A program made the translations under genes and the position numbers. From Nocardioides oceani (lineage in GTDB: Bacteria > Actinomycetota > Actinomycetes > Propionibacteriales > Nocardioidaceae), in the NCBI RefSeq assembly GCF_030412965.1, contig NZ_JAUHJQ010000002.1, positions 739,979-803,978 of the forward strand: DNA of 64,000 nt, read 5' to 3'. This document shows, piece by piece, positions 53,305 to 64,000 of this stretch (its first letter is position 1; the number at the start of each line of letters is the position of its first letter). A model generated the notes under the pieces. The model was given only the letters and a program-made list of their open reading frames with translations, had not been told where the DNA came from and did no database searches.

Positions 53305-54423
53305 GTGAACCACGGCGCCGCACCCCCTCCTCGCCCCTCCGGCGACACGCTGCCGATCGCGTTCGTCGTGCCGTTGCAGGGCCCGACCGGCATCTACGGT
53401 CCCTCGTGCCTGGCGTGCGGACAGCTCGCGGTCGAGCAGCTCAACGCCGCCGACGGCATCGCGGGCCGCGCGGTCGAGCTCGTCGTGGTCGACGCCGGCC
53501 GGTCGCCGGAGGTGGTCGCCGAGGAGGTCGGGGCACTGGTCGACAGCGGCCGGGTCGAGGCGGTCGCCGGCTGGCACATCTCCGCGGTCCGCGTCGCGGT
53601 GACGCGGCGCATCGGCGGCCGGGTGGTCTACGCGTACGCCGCGATGCACGAGGGCCGTGACGACACCCCGGGCGTCTTCATGCTGGGGGAGCGGCCGGTC
53701 AACCAGCTGCTCCCGGCCGCGCGCTGGATGCGCGAGCAGCTCGGCGTCGGGCGCTGGGCGGTCGTCGGCAACGACTACGTCTTCCCGCGGGTCACCGCCG
53801 CGACCGCGCGGGCGGCCCTGCAGGGCACGCCGTCGGAGATCGTCAGCGAGACCTACGTGCCGCTCGGGACGACGGACTTCCGCGGCGTGCTCGACGCACT
53901 CGAGACCGGCGGGGCCGGGGGCGGGGTCGGGGGTGGCGTCGACGGCGTGATGATGCTGCTGATGGGCCAGGACGCGGTGCACTTCAACCGGCAGTTCGCC
54001 CGGCGCGGCCTCGGCGAGACCATCCACCGGCTCAGCCCGACCGTGGAGGAGAACACCCTGCTCGGCGGCGGGGCGGGCGCCCACGAGGGGTTGTACGCCG
54101 CGGCGGCGTACTTCGACCGGCTCGGCACCGCGGAGAGCACCGAGCTCGACCGCGCCTACCACCAGCGCTTCGGTCCGTGGGCGCCGGCGCTCAACGCGGT
54201 CGGGGAGTCCTGCTACGAGGCGATCCGGTTCCTCGCCCGGATGGGCCAGGTGAGCGGCCGGGTCGACCTGGCCGCCGCGGCGACGATGAGCACCGGCCAC
54301 TTCTACGACAGCCCCCGCGGGCTGATGCGGCTCGACGGCAACCTGCTCGACCAGGACGTGTACGTCGCCGCAGCCAACGGGCTCGAGTTCGAGGTGCAGG
54401 AGCAGATCGCCCGCACCACCTGA
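53305..54423 (+). CDS. signal-less urea/amide-binding protein (AmiC/FmdD/UrtA family)
   Basis: 372-aa type-1 periplasmic-binding-fold protein related to urea and short-chain amide receptors: IAFVVPLQGPTGIYGPSCLA, GWHISAVRVAVTRRIGG, RWAVVGNDYVFPR, and AALNAVGESCYEAIRFLARM-like helices. It starts MNHGAAPPPRPSGDTLPIAF with no signal peptide or lipobox, unlike UrtA at 62529, so it should stay in the cytosol, like Pseudomonas AmiC, which senses amides. A Gly-rich insertion (about residues 202-212) is unusual. The GTG at 53305 has GGAGG upstream. It converges on the last urease gene. Confidence 0.85.
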   Translation: MNHGAAPPPRPSGDTLPIAFVVPLQGPTGIYGPSCLACGQLAVEQLNAADGIAGRAVELVVVDAGRSPEVVAEEVGALVDSGRVEAVAGWHISAVRVAVTRRIGGRVVYAYAAMHEGRDDTPGVFMLGERPVNQLLPAARWMREQLGVGRWAVVGNDYVFPRVTAATARAALQGTPSEIVSETYVPLGTTDFRGVLDALETGGAGGGVGGGVDGVMMLLMGQDAVHFNRQFARRGLGETIHRLSPTVEENTLLGGGAGAHEGLYAAAAYFDRLGTAESTELDRAYHQRFGPWAPALNAVGESCYEAIRFLARMGQVSGRVDLAAAATMSTGHFYDSPRGLMRLDGNLLDQDVYVAAANGLEFEVQEQIARTT

Positions 54424-54437
54424 GGCCGCGGCGACGG

Positions 54438-55217
54438 TCACGTCCGGACCGCCCGGACCGCCCGGGCCGCCCGCGCCCAGGCGTCCGCGGTCGTCGCGAG
54501 GTGGGCCTCGTCGGCGGTCGCCCGCACGAGCGTGCCGCCGCCCTCGAGCTCGAGCCGCTCCGGCGCGGCCGGTCCGCCGTCGTCGGCGCCGAGGCAGAGC
54601 ACCGAGGCCAGCACCCGCCGACCGCCCAGGGCCATGCCGACGGTGTCGGGCCCGAGCGCCAGGTGCTCCACCAGGAGCGGGTCGCCCGCCGCGGTCGTCG
54701 CGACCAGCTCCTGCTCGATGGTGCCGGGCCACTCGGCGTACCTCCCCAGCACCAGCTGCTCGCGCAGCGCGAGGCGGGCGCCGTCGCCGAGGACGACCCG
54801 GGTGGCGCGGTGCACCCGCGAGCCGGCCGCGGCCACGAACGGCTCGCCGTGCCAGACGACGCTGCCCCCGGCCCCGATGCGGAGGTCGACGTCCCAGCGC
54901 GCCGAGGCGCCCCGCATGTCGTAGGCCACCGTCCCGGCCGGCTCGAGCAGCTCGAGCGTCGCGCCGGCCCCGACCTCCACCTCGACCGCGACCTCGTCGC
55001 CGGCGAGGAGCAGCGCGCCCTCGGGCACCAGCGCCACCCGCGCGGTCCGCTCGTCCGCCGAGAGCAGCACGGCCCGCAGCAGGGGCCGGGAGGTCCCGCC
55101 CGTCGCGGCCGTCCGTACCCGCAGCCGGCCCCCGCCCGGGGGGCGCTCGACCAGGACCCGCGTGCGGCTGGCGCCGTCGCGGGAGGCGGCGGCCCGGTCA
55201 GGCGTGGACGTGGTCAT
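54438..55217 (-). CDS. ureD: urease accessory protein UreD
   Basis: Scaffold of the UreD-UreF-UreG complex that loads nickel into apo-urease. The 259-aa product has the family pattern: [53 protein letters not shown] (diagnostic for UreD), and [18 protein letters not shown]. The ATG at 55217 is taken because it overlaps ureG least; ATG 55229 is also possible. It is the last gene of the urt-ure unit and converges on the amide-binding protein gene with 14 bp between. Confidence 0.92.
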   Translation of the reverse strand: MTTSTPDRAAASRDGASRTRVLVERPPGGGRLRVRTAATGGTSRPLLRAVLLSADERTARVALVPEGALLLAGDEVAVEVEVGAGATLELLEPAGTVAYDMRGASARWDVDLRIGAGGSVVWHGEPFVAAAGSRVHRATRVVLGDGARLALREQLVLGRYAEWPGTIEQELVATTAAGDPLLVEHLALGPDTVGMALGGRRVLASVLCLGADDGGPAAPERLELEGGGTLVRATADEAHLATTADAWARAARAVRAVRT

Positions 55218-55917
55218 GCAGGTGGTCATGGGGGTGAGCGTGGGCGTGGGGCGCCATCGGGCCCGGGTCGGCCGGCACCAGCGCCCCGGCGCGGTGCCGC
55301 TCGAGCTGGGCCAGCATCCAGGTGGTCAGCTCGACGACGGAGCCGCGGTCGGTGCGGGACAGCGCGACGACGGGTCGCCCGGAGCGGGCGGCGCTCGCGT
55401 CGGCGACCATCCGGTCGCGGTCGACCCCGACGTACGGCGCCAGGTCGGTCTTGTTGACCACCAGCAGGTCCGCGCGCTCGATGCCCGGCCCGCCCTTGCG
55501 TGCGACGTCGCCGCCGCCGGCGATGTCGAGGACGAAGACCTGCACGTCGACCAGCGCCGGGGAGAACGTCGCGGTGAGGTTGTCCCCGCCGGACTCGATC
55601 AGCACCACGTCGAGCGGCGCGTAGTCCGCCTCGAGCTCCTCGACCGCCATCAGGTTGGCGGTGATGTCGTCGCGGATCGCGGTGTGCGGGCAGGCGCCGG
55701 TCTCGACGGCCCGGATCCGGTCGGCGTCGAGCACGCCGGCCGAGCGGAGGAACCGGGCGTCCTCGTCGGTGTAGATGTCGTTGGTGACGACCCCGAGCTC
55801 GAGGGTCGCGGCCAGCTCGCGGCACAGCAGCGCGATGAGGGAGCTCTTGCCGGTCCCGACGGGTCCGCAGACGCCCAGCCGCAGGGCGCGGGGGGTGGGG
55901 GTGGTGTGGTCAGGCAC
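55198..55917 (-). CDS. ureG: urease accessory GTPase UreG, with His-rich C-terminal tail
   Basis: GTPase that powers nickel insertion. The 239-aa product has the P-loop GPVGTGKS (residues 18-25), [12 protein letters not shown], the CPH nickel motif in [26 protein letters not shown] and [10 protein letters not shown]. The C-terminal 14 residues hold seven histidines ([16 protein letters not shown]), whereas His-rich stretches in UreG are more often N-terminal. No ureE gene is present, so this tail may supply nickel binding. The GTG at 55917 overlaps the ureF stop; the 3' end overlaps ureD. Confidence 0.95.
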   Translation of the reverse strand: MPDHTTPTPRALRLGVCGPVGTGKSSLIALLCRELAATLELGVVTNDIYTDEDARFLRSAGVLDADRIRAVETGACPHTAIRDDITANLMAVEELEADYAPLDVVLIESGGDNLTATFSPALVDVQVFVLDIAGGGDVARKGGPGIERADLLVVNKTDLAPYVGVDRDRMVADASAARSGRPVVALSRTDRGSVVELTTWMLAQLERHRAGALVPADPGPMAPHAHAHPHDHLHDHVHA

Positions 55918-56578
55918 TGAACAACCTCCGGGCGCTGACGGCGTGGGTCTCGGCCCACGCCTCGATCTGGGGCAGGCCGGACGCCGGGACGGCGGCCGGT
56001 GAGTCGAGGTCGCGAACGGTCCGGGCGAGCGCCTCGACGTCGGGCAGGACGTCGTGGACCCAGCCGGTCGAGGTCGCGGGGTCGAGCGGCAGCAGCTTGA
56101 GCGCGGCGGCGGCCACGGTCTGCACGTCGTCGTACCCCACGAGCCGCGCGAGCTCGGCCGCCCCCAGGCCGCACGCGGCGGCGACGGCGCCGAGCGCCAC
56201 CGGCCGGGAGGGGGCGTCCGTGTCGAGCACCGCCCGCACCGCGGGCGCGTCCGGCCAGAGCCGTCCGGCGAGCCGCAGCAGCGCCTTGGCCTGGCCCCGC
56301 GACGTACGCCGCATCGCAGCGCTCGGCGTGCGCGCCGCCCACGCCGCCTCGACCGGCGCCAGCGGGCGGCCGTCCAGCAGGTGGGCGCGTGCGACGACGG
56401 CGACCCCGGCCTCGACGGCGGTGACGGTCCGCAGGCGGGCGCGGAGGTACGCCGGCACGTGGGCCGCGGCGAGCCCGTCGCGGACGGCCGGCTCCAGCCC
56501 GGCCGACTGCGTGTGGCCGGCCACCGGCAGGCGCGCGTCGGCCAGCAGCATGAGCAGCAGGTCGGGGGAGGGAGTCAT
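55910..56578 (-). CDS. ureF: urease accessory protein UreF
   Basis: 222-aa all-helical partner of UreD and UreG. It has [21 protein letters not shown] near the start (the family's LP.G.Y..S.GLE pattern), a long helical middle, and ends with [13 protein letters not shown]. The ATG at 56578 lies 11 nt after the ureC stop, and its 3' end overlaps ureG by 8 nt. Sequence conservation in UreF is low, so order in the operon adds to the assignment. Confidence 0.92.
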   Translation of the reverse strand: MTPSPDLLLMLLADARLPVAGHTQSAGLEPAVRDGLAAAHVPAYLRARLRTVTAVEAGVAVVARAHLLDGRPLAPVEAAWAARTPSAAMRRTSRGQAKALLRLAGRLWPDAPAVRAVLDTDAPSRPVALGAVAAACGLGAAELARLVGYDDVQTVAAAALKLLPLDPATSTGWVHDVLPDVEALARTVRDLDSPAAVPASGLPQIEAWAETHAVSARRLFSA

Positions 56579-56589
56579 CTCGTCCGTGC

Positions 56590-58300
<1,711 letters not shown>

Positions 58301-58308
<8 letters not shown>

Positions 58309-58636
58309 CGGCGCGGTCCCCGTCGCGCACCTGGATCCCCGGCACGACCCGGCGGCCGCGCAGGGCGACCAGGTGGACCTCGCGGGACGCGCCGGGCTCG
58401 AAGCGCCGCGACGTCCCCGACGGGATGTCGAGCCGGAAGCCCTCGGCCAGCGCCCGGTCGAAGGAGAGCGCGGCGTTGACGTCGGCGAGGTGCAGGTGGG
58501 AGCCGACCTGCACCGGCCGGTCGCCGGTGTTGACGACGACCAGCGTGCGCCGCTCGTCGGGCCCGCGGTCGGCGTTGATCTCGACGGTGCCGTCGGCGAC
58601 GCGCACCGCGCCGGGGCCCGAGCTCTGGATGGCCAT
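58301..58636 (-). CDS. ureB: urease subunit beta
   Basis: 111-aa structural subunit of the three-chain bacterial urease. It has [36 protein letters not shown] and [14 protein letters not shown], the family signatures. It overlaps ureC by 8 nt and begins 27 nt after ureA. Purine-rich AGGAG (minus strand) precedes the ATG at 58636. Confidence 0.97.
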
Positions 58637-58663
58637 GGTTCTCCTGGGATCGCGGACGTGGGG

Positions 58664-58966
58664 TCAGGCGATGGGACGGTGGAGGGTGACGAGCTTGCGG
58701 CCGTCGGGGAAGGTCGCCTCGACCTGGACGTCGACGAGCATCTCGGCGACGTCGGGCATCACCTGGTCGCGGGTGAGGACCTCGCGCCCGGTGGTCATCA
58801 GCTCGGCCACACCGACGCCGTCGCGGGCCCGCTCGATGACCCAGGTGCAGAGCAGGGCGACGGCCTCGGGGTGGTTCAGGCGTACGCCGCGGGCGAGCCG
58901 GTCGCGGGCGACCATGCCGGCCACGGCGAGCAGCAGCTTCTCGGTGTCGCTGGGAGTCAGGTGCAT
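58664..58966 (-). CDS. ureA: urease subunit gamma
   Basis: 100-aa small urease subunit of standard length. It reads [39 protein letters not shown] and [20 protein letters not shown], all diagnostic. It starts 10 bp after the urtE stop on the same strand, tying the urea transporter and urease into one transcriptional unit. Confidence 0.98.
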   Translation of the reverse strand: MHLTPSDTEKLLLAVAGMVARDRLARGVRLNHPEAVALLCTWVIERARDGVGVAELMTTGREVLTRDQVMPDVAEMLVDVQVEATFPDGRKLVTLHRPIA

Positions 58967-58976
58967 CGCCGGCGCC

Positions 58977-59668
58977 TCAGACGGCCATCGCCGCGCGGAC
59001 GTCGGCGACCGCGCCGGGCCCGCCGCTGCCGCTGGAGGTGACCCGACCGGACTCCAGGACGTAGTAGCGCCCCGTGGCCCGCAGCGCGAAGCCGACGTGC
59101 TGCTCGACCAGCAGCACCGAGAGGTCGTCGCGGGCGGTGAGCGCCGCGATCACCTCCTCGATCTCGGCCACGACGTTCGGCTGGATCCCCTCCGTCGGCT
59201 CGTCGAGCACGAGCAGCCGGGGCTGGGTCAGCAGCGTCCGGGCGATCGCCAGCTGCTGGCGCTGGCCGCCCGAGAGCAGCCCGGCCTTGCGAGGGAGCAG
59301 GCCGCGCAGCGCCGGGAAGGTGTCGAGCACCTCGTCGACGAGACGGGCGCCGTCGGGGCGGCCGTCGGCCACGAGCCGGAGGTTCTCCAGGGTGGTCAGC
59401 TGCGGGAAGCACAGCTGGCCCTGCGGGACGTACCCGAGCCCGCGCCGCACCCGCTGGTGCGGGCGCATCCGCGTCACGTCGACGCCGTCGAGCAGGATCG
59501 TGCCGCTCCGCACCGGCAGCAGCCCGACCGCGGCCCGCAGCAGCGTCGTCTTGCCCGCGCCGTTGTGGCCCATGACCGCCACGGCGCCGCCGGTGGGGAC
59601 CTCCAGGTCGACGTCGTGGACGACGGCCGTGCGGCCGTACCCGACGCTGACACCTCGCAGCTCGAGCA

Positions 59669-59669
<1 letters not shown>
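58977..59669 (-). CDS. urtE: urea ABC transporter ATP-binding protein UrtE
   Basis: 230-aa LivF-type ATPase. Walker [10 protein letters not shown] (about residues 34-42), signature [13 protein letters not shown], Walker [15 protein letters not shown] (the EGIQPN text is typical of UrtE) and the switch His in [10 protein letters not shown] are visible. The ATG overlaps the urtD stop by one nucleotide. The last residues before the stop are Gly/Ser-rich. Confidence 0.95.
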
Positions 59670-60462
<793 letters not shown>

Positions 60463-60466
<4 letters not shown>

Positions 60467-61557
60467 GCGGTCGCCGCCTTCCGCGTCCGGCCGCGCCGGG
60501 GCAGCGCGGCCCACAGCCGCGGCGGCAGCGAGGCGAGGCCCGCGGGGATGAGGAGGATGACCACGATGAAGAGGGCTCCTTGGAAGTAGCTCCAGTGGTT
60601 GGGGAAGGACTCCGAGAGCGCCGACTGGCCGTAGCCGACCGCGATCGCCCCGAGCGCCGGCCCGAGCAGCGAGGCGCGGCCGCCGAGCGCCACGCCGGCG
60701 ATGAGCAGGATCGAGGCGGCGGCGTTGACGTCGGAGGGCGAGATGATCCCGGCGATCGGCGCGAACATGGCCCCGCCGATGCTGGCCATCACCGCGGCCG
60801 CCACGAAGGCGACCAGCTTGATGTTCGCCGGGTCGTGTCCGAGGAAGCGCACCCGTTCCTCGGCGTCGCGGGTGGCGACCAGCAGCTCGCCGAAGCGGCT
60901 GCGGCCCAGGTGCCACACGACCAGCAGGCACGCGATCAGCAGGCCCGCGGCGATGCTGTAGATCATCTGCTTGTTGACCGGGTCGTAGAGGTTGTAGCCG
61001 AAGAACGTCGGGAAGCTGTTGAGCCCGTTGAACCCGCCGGTCTGCTTGATCGTGGCGACGAGGAGCGTCGCGAACGTGACGGCCAGGGCCTGGTTGAGGA
61101 TCGCGAAGTACGCGCCGCGCACCCGCCGCTTGAGGATCGCGTAGCCCAGGACCAGAGCCACCAGCGCGGGCAGCACCACGATCGCCACGAGGGTGAACGC
61201 CCCGCTGCGGAACGGCTCCCACCAGCCCGGCATCGTGCCGTCGCCGTAGAGCTGCATGAAGTCCGGCACGTTGCCGGGCCCGGCGGCCTCGAGCTTGAGG
61301 TGCATCGCCATCGCGTAGCCGCCGATGCCGAAGAAGACGCCCTGGCCCATGACGAGCATGCCGCCGCGGCCCCAGGCCAGGCCGATGCCGACGGCGGCGA
61401 TCGCCCAGCAGCAGTACTTGCCGAGGTTGCCCAGGCGGAAGTCGCTGAGCACCGCGGGCGCCACGACGAGCAGCGCCAGGGCGAGGAGGGCGATGCCCAG
61501 CAGCCCGCCCCAGCCGCGCAGGGCGGTCGCGAGCGGCGTACGCCGCGCCGCGCTCAT
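60463..61557 (-). CDS. urtC: urea ABC transporter permease UrtC
   Basis: 364-aa LivM-type permease with eight to ten hydrophobic helices. Conserved text includes GKYCCWAIAAVGIGLAWGRG, LVMGQGVFFGIGGYAMAMHL, TGGFNGLNSFPTFFGYNLYD and the EAA-like loop GHDPANIKLVAFV. The YCCWAI and FFGIGGYAMAMHLKLE blocks are typical of UrtC. The ATG at 61557 overlaps the urtB stop by 4 nt. Confidence 0.94.
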
Positions 61558-62438
61558 GCCAGGCCCCGCGTGCGCACGGTGAACAGGCCCTGCGGGCGGA
61601 CCTGGAGGAAGACCACGACCAGCGCGAAGGTGATCACCTGGGCGGTGCTGCCGCTGAACCAGTCGGTGAGGAACGCCGTCACCACGCCCACCAGCCAGGC
61701 CGCGAGCACGGTGCCGCGGAGCTGGCCGAGGCCGCCGGCGACCACGACGAGGAACGCGGGGATGATGTAGCTGGTGCCGAGCGTCGGGTTGGTGCCGGAG
61801 GCGAGCGCCACCGCGACGCCGCCGACGCCCGCGAGGCCGGAGCCGACGAAGAAGGTGATCCGGTCGACCCGGCGCGTCGAGATGCCCATGGTCTCGGCGA
61901 GGTCCCGGTTCTGCACCGTCGCCCGGATCTGCCGGCCGAAGCGGGTGCGCTTGAGCAGCGCCGCCAGGCCACCGAGCGCCACGACGGCCAGCACGATGGT
62001 GAACATGCGGGTGTAGGGCCAGTGGTAGCCCAGGACGGTCAGGTTGCCCTGGAGCCAGCCGGGTTCTCGGACCGGGTCGCCCTGCGCCCCGAAGAGGTCC
62101 TTGGCCAGCTGCTGCAGGACCATCCCGACGCCGACCGTGACGAGCAGCGTGTCGAGCGGGCGGTGGTACATCCAGCGGATGATCCCGGCCTCCAGCGCCA
62201 GGCCGAGCAGGCCGGCGACGAGGAAGGCGACCGGGATCGCGAGCAGCACCGAGACGTCGGCGCTGCTGACGACCTGCTGGGTGAGGTACGTCGTGTAGGC
62301 GCCGGCCATGAGGAACTCGCCGTGGGCCATGTTGATGACGCCCATCTGGCCGAACGTCAGGGCGAGCCCGAGGGCGGCGATGAGGAGGATGGCTCCGGTC
62401 GAGGTGCCGGTGAGCAGGGGCGTGGTGAAGGACTCCAT
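61554..62438 (-). CDS. urtB: urea ABC transporter permease UrtB
   Basis: 294-aa LivH-type permease. It has GQMGVINMAHGEFLMAGAYT, the MYHRPLDTLLVTVGVGMVLQ block, RATVQNRDLAETMGISTRRV (coupling loop) and ASGTNPTLGTSYIIPAFLVV. It is separated from urtA by 90 bp that contain a strong hairpin. From urtB onward all genes overlap or nearly touch. Confidence 0.94.
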   Translation of the reverse strand: MESFTTPLLTGTSTGAILLIAALGLALTFGQMGVINMAHGEFLMAGAYTTYLTQQVVSSADVSVLLAIPVAFLVAGLLGLALEAGIIRWMYHRPLDTLLVTVGVGMVLQQLAKDLFGAQGDPVREPGWLQGNLTVLGYHWPYTRMFTIVLAVVALGGLAALLKRTRFGRQIRATVQNRDLAETMGISTRRVDRITFFVGSGLAGVGGVAVALASGTNPTLGTSYIIPAFLVVVAGGLGQLRGTVLAAWLVGVVTAFLTDWFSGSTAQVITFALVVVFLQVRPQGLFTVRTRGLA

Positions 62439-62463
62439 GCCGACCTTTCCGAGCGCGGGGGAT

Positions 62464-62499
62464 GCCGGGTGGTGGCCGCGGCTGCGGCCACCACCCGGC
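62464..62499 (-). terminator. hairpin between urtA and urtB (attenuator or processing site)
   Basis: A perfect 16-bp stem (62464-62479 with 62484-62499) closes a GGCT tetraloop between urtA and urtB. As the downstream genes have no obvious promoter of their own, it may terminate part of the transcripts or protect the urtA message, raising binding protein over permease. Role inferred. Confidence 0.65.
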
Positions 62500-62528
62500 G
62501 TACGACGGGACTGCGGGTCAGCGGCCGG

Positions 62529-63779
62529 TCACTCGGCGCTGGGGTCCCACCAGTCGTAGCCCTCGAGGAACGGGTCGGGCTCGATCGGGCCCTCCGAGCT
62601 CCACACCACGTCGAACTGGTTCTCGGCGTTGATCCGCCCGATCAGGCCGGTCTTGGCGATGTGGTGGTTCTCGCCGTCGATGGTGACCGTGCCCTCGGGG
62701 GCGTCGAAGGAGACGCCGTCGGAGGCGGCGTTGACGTCGTCGACGTCGAAGGACTCGGCCTTCTCGACGATGTTCTTGTACAGGTACAGCGAGGTGTACG
62801 CCGCCTCCATCGGGTCCGAGGTCGGCCGATCCGCGCCGTACTCGGCCTGGAAGGCCTCGATGAACGCCTCGTTGGCCGGGGTCTCGACGGACTGGAAGTA
62901 GTTCCACGCGGCGAACTGGCCGGTGACGTCCTTGCCCATGGCCGGCGCCTCCTCCTCGGCGATGGAGACCGAGATGATCGGCGAGGTGTCCGGGCCCAGA
63001 CCCTGCTCGTAGTAGGCCTTGATGAAGCCGACGTTGGACGAGCCGTTGATGGTGTTGAAGACGAAGTCCGGCTTGGCCTTGACGATCTTCGCGACCTGGG
63101 TCGACCAGTCGTCGCTGTCGAGCGGGACGTACTCCTCGCCGACGATCTCGATGCCGAGCTCCGCGGCGTACTGCTTGATGATCTTGTTGGCCGTGCGCGG
63201 GAAGACGTAGTCCGACCCGGCGAGGAACAGCGTCTTGACGCCCTTGCTGGCCAGGAAGTCCATCGCGGGGATGATTTGCTGGTTGGTCGTCGCGCCGGTG
63301 TAGTAGATGTTCTCCGAGGCCTCGAGGCCCTCGTACTGCACGGGGTAGAACAGCAGGCCGTTGGAGCCCTCGACCACCGGGAGCATCGCCTTGCGCGACG
63401 CGGAGGTCCAGCCGCCGAAGACCGCCGCGACGCAGTCGCTGGTGAGCAGCTTCCCGATCTTCTCGGCGAAGACCGCCGGGTCGCTCGCGCCGTCCTCCTC
63501 GACCGGCTCGATCTGCTTGCCGAGGATGCCGCCGTCGGCGTTGATCTCCTTGGCGGCGAGCAGCAGGGAGTCCCGGACCGTCTGCTCGCTGATCGCCATC
63601 GCGCCGGAGGTGGAGTTGAGGAAGCCGAGCTTGATCGTGTCGCCCGAGGTGTCGACACAGCTGTCGGCTGCCGCTGCGCTGCCGTCGTCGGACTTGCTGC
63701 CGCCGCAGCTGCTCAGGACCAGGGCGGCGGCGAGCGCCGCCGCGGTGCTCGCCGCCAGGCGAGTGCGTGAAGTGGACAC
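62529..63779 (-). CDS. urtA: urea ABC transporter substrate-binding lipoprotein UrtA
   Basis: 416-aa solute-binding protein anchored by a lipobox LSSC (Cys25). The mature part has TIKLGFLNSTSGAMAISEQT, VAAVFGGWTSASRKAMLPVV, LLFYPVQYEGLEASENIYYT and GSDYVFPRTANKIIK, standard for urea receptors (the QYEGLE and YVFPRTANK blocks are diagnostic). The GTG at 63779 has GAGGAG 11 nt upstream. It is the first gene of the urt-ure unit; the upstream dyad at 63870-63890 suggests nitrogen-responsive control. Confidence 0.95.
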   Translation of the reverse strand: MSTSRTRLAASTAAALAAALVLSSCGGSKSDDGSAAAADSCVDTSGDTIKLGFLNSTSGAMAISEQTVRDSLLLAAKEINADGGILGKQIEPVEEDGASDPAVFAEKIGKLLTSDCVAAVFGGWTSASRKAMLPVVEGSNGLLFYPVQYEGLEASENIYYTGATTNQQIIPAMDFLASKGVKTLFLAGSDYVFPRTANKIIKQYAAELGIEIVGEEYVPLDSDDWSTQVAKIVKAKPDFVFNTINGSSNVGFIKAYYEQGLGPDTSPIISVSIAEEEAPAMGKDVTGQFAAWNYFQSVETPANEAFIEAFQAEYGADRPTSDPMEAAYTSLYLYKNIVEKAESFDVDDVNAASDGVSFDAPEGTVTIDGENHHIAKTGLIGRINAENQFDVVWSSEGPIEPDPFLEGYDWWDPSAE

Positions 63780-63856
63780 AGGTGGAAGCTCCTCGGGAAG
63801 GACCGCACGACGAGCACTCCGGTGTGCTCACTTGCCGAGGACGCTAGGAACGCGTC

Positions 63857-63895
63857 GTTTCTGATTGCTACCAAGTGGAATTAACTTGGTGTTAC
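63857..63895 (-). promoter_or_regulatory. dyad and GlnR-like half-sites upstream of urtA
   Basis: A perfect dyad ACCAAGT-N7-ACTTGGT lies at 63870-63890. On the minus strand it is flanked by GTAAC (63895-63891) and GAAAC (63861-63857), the two half-site types of GlnR boxes, 34 bp apart in start, close to but one base off a tandem a-b/a-b box. The site is 80-115 bp upstream of urtA. Confidence 0.45.
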
Positions 63896-63934
63896 GGATG
63901 TCGGGGCGGTGTTTCGTGGGGCTGCCGGGGTGTC

Positions 63935-63960
63935 GGGGTCCCCGGTTGACCGGGGACCCC
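63935..63960. terminator. hairpin at the right edge of the window
   Basis: A perfect 11-bp stem (63935-63945 with 63950-63960) closes a TTGA loop. It is far upstream of urtA, so it more likely ends a gene lying beyond the window. Confidence 0.45.
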
Positions 63961-63997
63961 TGCACGTACCACGGAAGATCTGCCCCGGTATGTGCAG
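63960..63997. repeat. inverted repeat at the right edge
   Basis: ctgcacgtacc (63960-63970) and ggtatgtgcag (63987-63997) are inverted copies with one mismatch and a 16-nt spacer. It could be an operator of an unseen neighbour. Confidence 0.5.
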
Positions 63998-64000
63998 GAC

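Overview
The window is about 70% G+C or higher, uses GTG starts freely, has many 1-11 nt gene overlaps, and carries typical high-GC actinobacterial gene sets: a principal sigma factor next to ParE/ParC topoisomerase IV, an LprG lipoprotein with its MFS partner, DUF4192, DUF4333, DUF5998 and DUF7455 proteins, and a protein acetyltransferase with an N-terminal GNAT domain. This fits a chromosome of Nocardioides or another member of the Nocardioidaceae. The assignment is inferred from gene content; no rRNA or tRNA gene was recognised.

Layout. 1-4.3 kb: an unfamiliar decapeptide-repeat protein and a secreted protein with 23 calcium-binding thrombospondin type-3 (TSP3) repeats, both on the minus strand. 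4.3-11.3 kb: rpsA, a GlxA/AraC-type regulator with an operator-like palindrome, an acyl-CoA ligase, coaE translationally coupled to a glycoside hydrolase family 3 lipoprotein, and a SigB-like sigma factor with a near-perfect SigR/SigH-type promoter. 11.5-18.7 kb: oligopeptidase B, a 5-oxoprolinase operon (pxpA, a DUF4333 lipoprotein, pxpB, pxpC), a secreted protein and DNA polymerase IV. 18.8-24.4 kb: DUF4192 protein, GCS2-type ligase, universal stress protein, cupin, HhH-GPD glycosylase and small hypothetical genes. 24.8-31 kb: principal sigma factor, EamA and DUF456 membrane proteins, DUF7455 protein and parE. parE has no ordinary start codon at its conserved N terminus. 31-46.9 kb: flavodoxin-fold oxidoreductase and TetR pair, a second GH3 lipoprotein, carbonic anhydrase, the parC-lprG-MFS operon, PatA-like acetyltransferase, DUF5998 protein, a phosphodiesterase, a NERD protein and a secreted protein.

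46.9-50.4 kb is a lower-GC patch. It holds a HEPN-domain gene cleanly disrupted by a 1361-bp IS3-family element with 3-bp target duplication, terminal inverted repeats and an orfA/orfB -1 frameshift arrangement. Removing the element restores a single 524-codon frame.

50.4-64 kb: a MarR regulator with an acyl-CoA ligase and a membrane protein, then a minus-strand nitrogen unit reading urtA-urtB-urtC-urtD-urtE-ureA-ureB-ureC-ureF-ureG-ureD. It should import urea by ABC transport and hydrolyse it to ammonia and CO2 with nickel urease. A signal-less amide/urea-binding protein faces it at the distal end. An upstream dyad with GlnR-like half-sites suggests nitrogen control, and a strong hairpin after urtA suggests differential expression.

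Recurring non-coding themes are: -10-like hexamers ending 6-7 nt before start codons (probable leaderless mRNAs), short tandem repeats lying across or beside stop codons, and a 72-bp palindromic intergenic repeat present in two full copies plus one half copy. Two genes (TSP3 protein and MarR) look shifted by one base at G/C homopolymers, so sequencing error has to be considered.
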